A DNA stretch of 7,694 nucleotides, taken from assembly GCA_947305835.1 (NCBI GenBank), contig CAMZEQ010000033.1, positions 1 to 7,694 of the forward strand, read 5' to 3'. Of this stretch, positions 5,230 through 7,694 are shown in pieces (position 1 is the stretch's first letter; each line of letters opens with the position of its first letter). The notes under the pieces are model-generated. The model was given only the letters and a program-made list of their open reading frames with translations. It had not been told where the DNA came from and did no database searches. The position numbers were made by a program, and so were the translations under genes. The DNA is from an uncultured Alphaproteobacteria bacterium (GTDB lineage: Bacteria > Pseudomonadota > Alphaproteobacteria > CAAHEQ01 > UBA3637).

Positions 5230-6314
5230 ACATAGACCCAAAGATTTCAGCAGAAGACGCAAAAAAGACCGAAAGTCAGTTGAACAGCCGATTCGCAAAA
5301 GTCGCCAAAAATTACGGCGATGAAATGCGTAAGCAGAACGAAAAAGTGACGAACAGTTTCGGGTCGAACATGAAATTGGCATTGGGCAAATTGAAGGTTG
5401 CATGGATTGCCCTTGCCGGTGCGGTTGCGTCCGTTTTGACAAATCCATTTGATGAAGTTGACGCAAAGTTGAACGAATTATTGTCCAAGTTTGACAACAT
5501 TTCAACACGTGCAAAACAATGGGGTGTTGACCCAACGCGGTATTGGTTATTGAATCAGGTCGGAAGAATTGCAGGTGTGCCGGAAGGCGGAATTGAAAAC
5601 GCATTATTGCGTATTGCGGACAGGTTAGAAATGGCACGGACGGGCGAAGACCCAACGTTGAAAAATTATCTTGATGAAACCGATATTATAGATGTATTTT
5701 ATAAACTTGCCCAAACATGGAATCAAATGAACCCGACAGAACGCGGTGCGTCCATGGGCGATATTTTAGGAACGCGTCAGGCGAACGTATTCGCAGAATT
5801 GGTTCAATCTGATTGGAATAAACTCGCACAGACAGCAATGGCAGGGTATGATTGGGGCGATTTGGGCAAATCCATTGATAAATTGGCGAATTTAGAAGAA
5901 CAACAGGCGATACAACGTGCACAGTTGGAAACAAGGGAATTGATGTCGGGGTCGGCGATGATAAATCGTTCAACCTTGCAATCGCAATTATCGGTTGAAT
6001 TGGCAAAACAGCGTAATATACTTGAAAAAATGCAAAATTATTCAACATACGCGTCAACGGAAGTCACATCATTAAAAATATCAAACACATTAAATGACAT
6101 CAGGACTGATGTTCAAAAAGTAGTAGGATTTTTGGGCGATATGACAGGAATGAATGGCGAAGAAGGAATAGTTCGTTGGCAAACTAGATGGAAAGGTTTA
6201 GGGGTTGGTTTTGATGAAGAAGGAATATCATCGCCAAAACAAGATTTAACACCAACGCCAATTTGGACAAAAGAAGGTTGGTCAAAATTCAAAAAATCGT
6301 GGGGTTTAGATTAA
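5208..6314 (+). CDS. Tape measure protein (short)
   Basis: This gene encodes 368 residues. ATG at 5208 follows a modest ACAGG site (5195-5199) inside the chaperone extension. Residues 11-60 are a charged helix with coiled-coil character, 64-79 a hydrophobic Ala/Val/Leu/Ile segment of the type seen in tape measure proteins, 85-105 and 130-170 further helices, and 222-310 a long Gln/Leu/Glu-rich helical stretch. The C terminus has several Trp residues (324, 328, 353, 358, 365) and Gly. Tape measure proteins fill the tube, set tail length and are threaded with help from the chaperones. Length scales at about 0.15 nm per residue, so 368 residues predict a tail near 55 nm, much shorter than the P2 tail. 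The position after the frameshifted chaperone is the strongest argument. Confidence 0.75.
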   Translation: MATKYVLNIDPKISAEDAKKTESQLNSRFAKVAKNYGDEMRKQNEKVTNSFGSNMKLALGKLKVAWIALAGAVASVLTNPFDEVDAKLNELLSKFDNISTRAKQWGVDPTRYWLLNQVGRIAGVPEGGIENALLRIADRLEMARTGEDPTLKNYLDETDIIDVFYKLAQTWNQMNPTERGASMGDILGTRQANVFAELVQSDWNKLAQTAMAGYDWGDLGKSIDKLANLEEQQAIQRAQLETRELMSGSAMINRSTLQSQLSVELAKQRNILEKMQNYSTYASTEVTSLKISNTLNDIRTDVQKVVGFLGDMTGMNGEEGIVRWQTRWKGLGVGFDEEGISSPKQDLTPTPIWTKEGWSKFKKSWGLD

Positions 6315-6325
6315 AGGTGTGAACA

Positions 6326-6934
6326 ATGGCATTAAATGGAAAAGAACCGGTTATTATATTCAAATTATACCCAATCAATGCAACATGGAAAACAGGGGAA
6401 ACAACCGACACATCAAAAATCGGCAAGGAAATCACATTGCAAGAATGGCAAGAAATGACAGAATATCACAGGGATTTATGGCATACTCCAATACCGATTC
6501 CGTTGTATTTAGGCGGTTTATTGGGGGGGGAACAATTCACGGGAATTGCACTTGATGACGCAGACCAAAGCATAGATTTTAGCCAAAAATCAATAGGTGG
6601 TTTATTTTTTCAAAAAACAATCGGTAACGATTTCACGATGACATTACGTGCTAGACGCGACAACCCAATAATGATTGCATTATTGGCGATTATTGCACAA
6701 TTGATTGCTTTAATACCCAAGCAACGATACGGCGTGACGTTATATTATGATTCCGCGTTTGTTTTGAATGGTGTAATAAAAAGCATTACCCAACAAACAA
6801 TCAATAATACAAATATTAAATTGGTTCAAATAATCGTGTCAGAACGTGCCGAATCATCATCAAACGAAGGAAATAAAGACCCAATCGGGAAGATTGACGG
6901 TGCGGACAATTTCGGTGTAAAACCGGCAGTTTAA
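6326..6934 (+). CDS. Putative tail/baseplate protein after the tape measure, unassigned
   Basis: This gene encodes 202 residues. ATG at 6326 follows AAAGGTG (6313-6319) by six bases, overlapping the tape measure stop. I do not recognise the family. It begins with strand-like residues (8-15), then a Thr/Lys/Glu segment and a helix at 36-52, a Pro/Gly-rich hydrophobic stretch (55-69), strands at 71-110, a markedly hydrophobic segment at 114-131 bounded by Pro that could be buried or membrane-interacting, strands at 136-174, and a polar Ser/Glu/Gly/Asp tail. Genes in this slot often encode baseplate or tail-tip components contacting the tape measure end. Residues 67-68 are encoded by GGG GGG inside an eight-G run. 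Leucine codons are mainly TTA, unlike the coat gene. Confidence 0.6.
   Translation: MALNGKEPVIIFKLYPINATWKTGETTDTSKIGKEITLQEWQEMTEYHRDLWHTPIPIPLYLGGLLGGEQFTGIALDDADQSIDFSQKSIGGLFFQKTIGNDFTMTLRARRDNPIMIALLAIIAQLIALIPKQRYGVTLYYDSAFVLNGVIKSITQQTINNTNIKLVQIIVSERAESSSNEGNKDPIGKIDGADNFGVKPAV
6523..6530 (+). repeat. Eight-G homopolymer inside the post-tape-measure gene
   Basis: The sequence TT followed by eight G spans 6521-6530 in an AT-rich gene and encodes Leu-Gly-Gly plus the first base of Glu. A one-base change in run length would shift the frame about one third of the way into the protein. It may be a slippage-prone tract or simply a Gly-Gly coincidence. Confidence 0.6.
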
Positions 6935-6944
6935 GGGGGAAGAC

Positions 6945-7223
6945 ATGGCAGTTGCGGGAAAATGGCGTTGGTGGAAAATAACGAATTTGAACGATTTTAA
7001 CAAATTAAATGTGCCGGATTTATATTTATCAGTAAATTTGGAAGGAATAGGGTTGACCGACATTGTAATAATGCGGGGGTTTAATATATCGGTTTTGTTT
7101 TTGGGGTATATTTTAACACCATTTCTGAATAATCGCAACGGATTCAGTTCGGACAACAAGGTTTCGGCATATATTGACGAAACAAATAATTTATGGGTTG
7201 GACAAAATGAAAGTAATATGTGA
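6945..7223 (+). CDS. Small protein of the baseplate/tail region, unassigned
   Basis: This gene encodes 92 residues. ATG at 6945 follows AAGGGGGA (6933-6940), one of the strongest ribosome sites in the window, which overlaps the upstream stop. I do not recognise the protein. The N terminus is Trp/Lys-rich (Lys-Trp-Arg-Trp-Trp-Lys at 6-11), followed by strands at 26-42, a hydrophobic strand or helix at 47-61 (Ile-Ser-Val-Leu-Phe-Leu-Gly-Tyr-Ile-Leu), and a polar end with Tyr-Ile-Asp-Glu-Thr-Asn-Asn-Leu-Trp-Val-Gly. The 15-residue hydrophobic stretch is short for a membrane helix and fits a buried strand. There is no signal peptide. Strong initiation signals and tight coupling suggest a real gene; a small baseplate or tail-tip subunit is the likeliest role. 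It ends in TGA, 17 bases into the next gene. Confidence 0.6.
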   Translation: MAVAGKWRWWKITNLNDFNKLNVPDLYLSVNLEGIGLTDIVIMRGFNISVLFLGYILTPFLNNRNGFSSDNKVSAYIDETNNLWVGQNESNM

Positions 7224-7650
7224 ACGTGGTTATTACAAATTTTTTCCTGAAATCGCAGATGAAATCGCGGTGTTTGAAAACGTGACCGGTCGTGAATTGG
7301 TTGCGGTTGGAAATTATTACACGTTTGCAAAGTTGGCGGAATTATCAGATTATTCAATTGAATGTCAAGAATACGGCGGAATTATTGCAAAAAAGAATTT
7401 TGCCGGAAGGGTTGAAGATGTTTTTTATGAAAATGGATTGAAATATAACATTGAAGATGATACAATTGAATCAAATGATAATTTGACAATCGTAGGGGAA
7501 CGCACAGACAATTATTCGTGGGTTGTGACAGGGATACCGCAAGCATACGCACAATTGTCAGATAAAACGGTCATAACAGGTTTTCAAGGGTTTGTCAATG
7601 TCATGTATAATTATACGACAGTCAGCAGGTGGGAATATGCGGATATTTGA
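7207..7650 (+). CDS. Putative tail/baseplate protein, unassigned
   Basis: I take ATG at 7207 as the start, giving 147 residues beginning Met-Lys-Val-Ile-Cys-Glu-Arg-Gly; a TTG at 7174 in the same frame would add 11 residues and enlarge the overlap to 50 bases. The ribosome site is weak (GGGTTGG, 7195-7201), so translation is probably coupled to the upstream gene. The sequence is acidic and beta-rich: a Tyr/Phe-rich start (Tyr-Tyr-Lys-Phe-Phe-Pro at 9-14), a helix around 15-26, strands from 31 to 80, an acidic Asp/Glu/Asn loop at 82-92, and strands with Trp and Tyr to the end (Arg-Trp-Glu-Tyr). I do not recognise the family. Position suggests a structural tail-tip or baseplate component. It overlaps the next start by 14 bases. 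Confidence 0.6.
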   Translation: MKVICERGYYKFFPEIADEIAVFENVTGRELVAVGNYYTFAKLAELSDYSIECQEYGGIIAKKNFAGRVEDVFYENGLKYNIEDDTIESNDNLTIVGERTDNYSWVVTGIPQAYAQLSDKTVITGFQGFVNVMYNYTTVSRWEYADI

Positions 7651-7694
7651 AGCAATTTTGACATCAGGAAAGGTTTATATCAACAATGGAAAGG
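7637..7694 (+). CDS. Start of another tail-module gene, cut by window end
   Basis: ATG at 7637 opens a frame that stays open to the last base. It encodes Met-Arg-Ile-Phe-Glu-Ala-Ile-Leu-Thr-Ser-Gly-Lys-Val-Tyr-Ile-Asn-Asn-Gly-Lys. AGGTGGG (7627-7633) lies just upstream inside the preceding gene, and the 14-base overlap is like other junctions here. Nineteen residues are too few to assign a function; a further baseplate or tail protein is expected from position. Confidence 0.55.
   Translation, partial: MRIFEAILTSGKVYINNGK

Noticed and set aside
6319..6555. Plus-strand frame of 78 codons overlapping the post-tape-measure gene
   Set aside because: The ATG at 6326 has the correct spacing to AAAGGTG and the longer product; the 6319 frame runs with a poor, Asn/Arg-rich translation and no own signals.
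1..7694. CRISPR array, tRNA, mobile element, defence or toxin system
   Set aside because: No regularly spaced repeat-spacer units, cloverleaf, terminal inverted repeats, transposase motifs or defence-type enzymes were seen; every base is accounted for by compact structural genes.

Overview
The window is part of the virion-assembly operon of a tailed double-stranded DNA phage or prophage. All genes lie on the + strand and are packed end to end, with gaps of 0 to 12 bases or overlaps of 1 to 22 bases. There is no tRNA, rRNA, CRISPR array, insertion sequence, visible promoter or terminator, and no gene-free stretch above about 15 bases. Start sites are mostly preceded by strong G-rich Shine-Dalgarno sequences of the AAGGGG type, and many proteins start Met-Ala (ATGGCA).

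Layout: (1) Head module, 1-2160: a charged scaffold-like protein, a decoration or cement-like protein, a 75-residue disordered protein with repeated DLG motifs, and the major capsid protein. (2) Head-tail junction, 2170-3323: three small overlapping genes that by position fill the connector, tail-completion and tail-terminator slots. (3) Tail shaft, 3331-6314: a sheath-like protein, a tube-like protein, a tail assembly chaperone pair joined by a -1 frameshift on a nine-T run, and a short tape measure protein. This is the sheath, tube, E/E+E', tape-measure order of P2-like contractile tails. (4) Start of the baseplate/tail-tip module, 6326-7694: three complete genes I cannot assign and one cut off by the window end.

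The genes fit together as one particle: scaffold, decoration and coat proteins build the head, the small genes close it, the chaperones load tube subunits on the tape measure, and the last genes probably form the baseplate. I assigned roles mostly from order, length and sequence character; most proteins are too divergent for me to name a family firmly.

The host cannot be fixed from this window. The DNA is AT-rich with a marked preference for TTG leucine codons and TAA stops, which I would expect in phages of uncultured, AT-rich Gram-negative bacteria, possibly gut Alphaproteobacteria; this is a guess. The most striking DNA-level signal is the complete absence of the tetranucleotide palindromes GATC, GTAC, GCGC and GGCC, with synonymous codon choice that avoids GATC, which suggests strong past restriction pressure.
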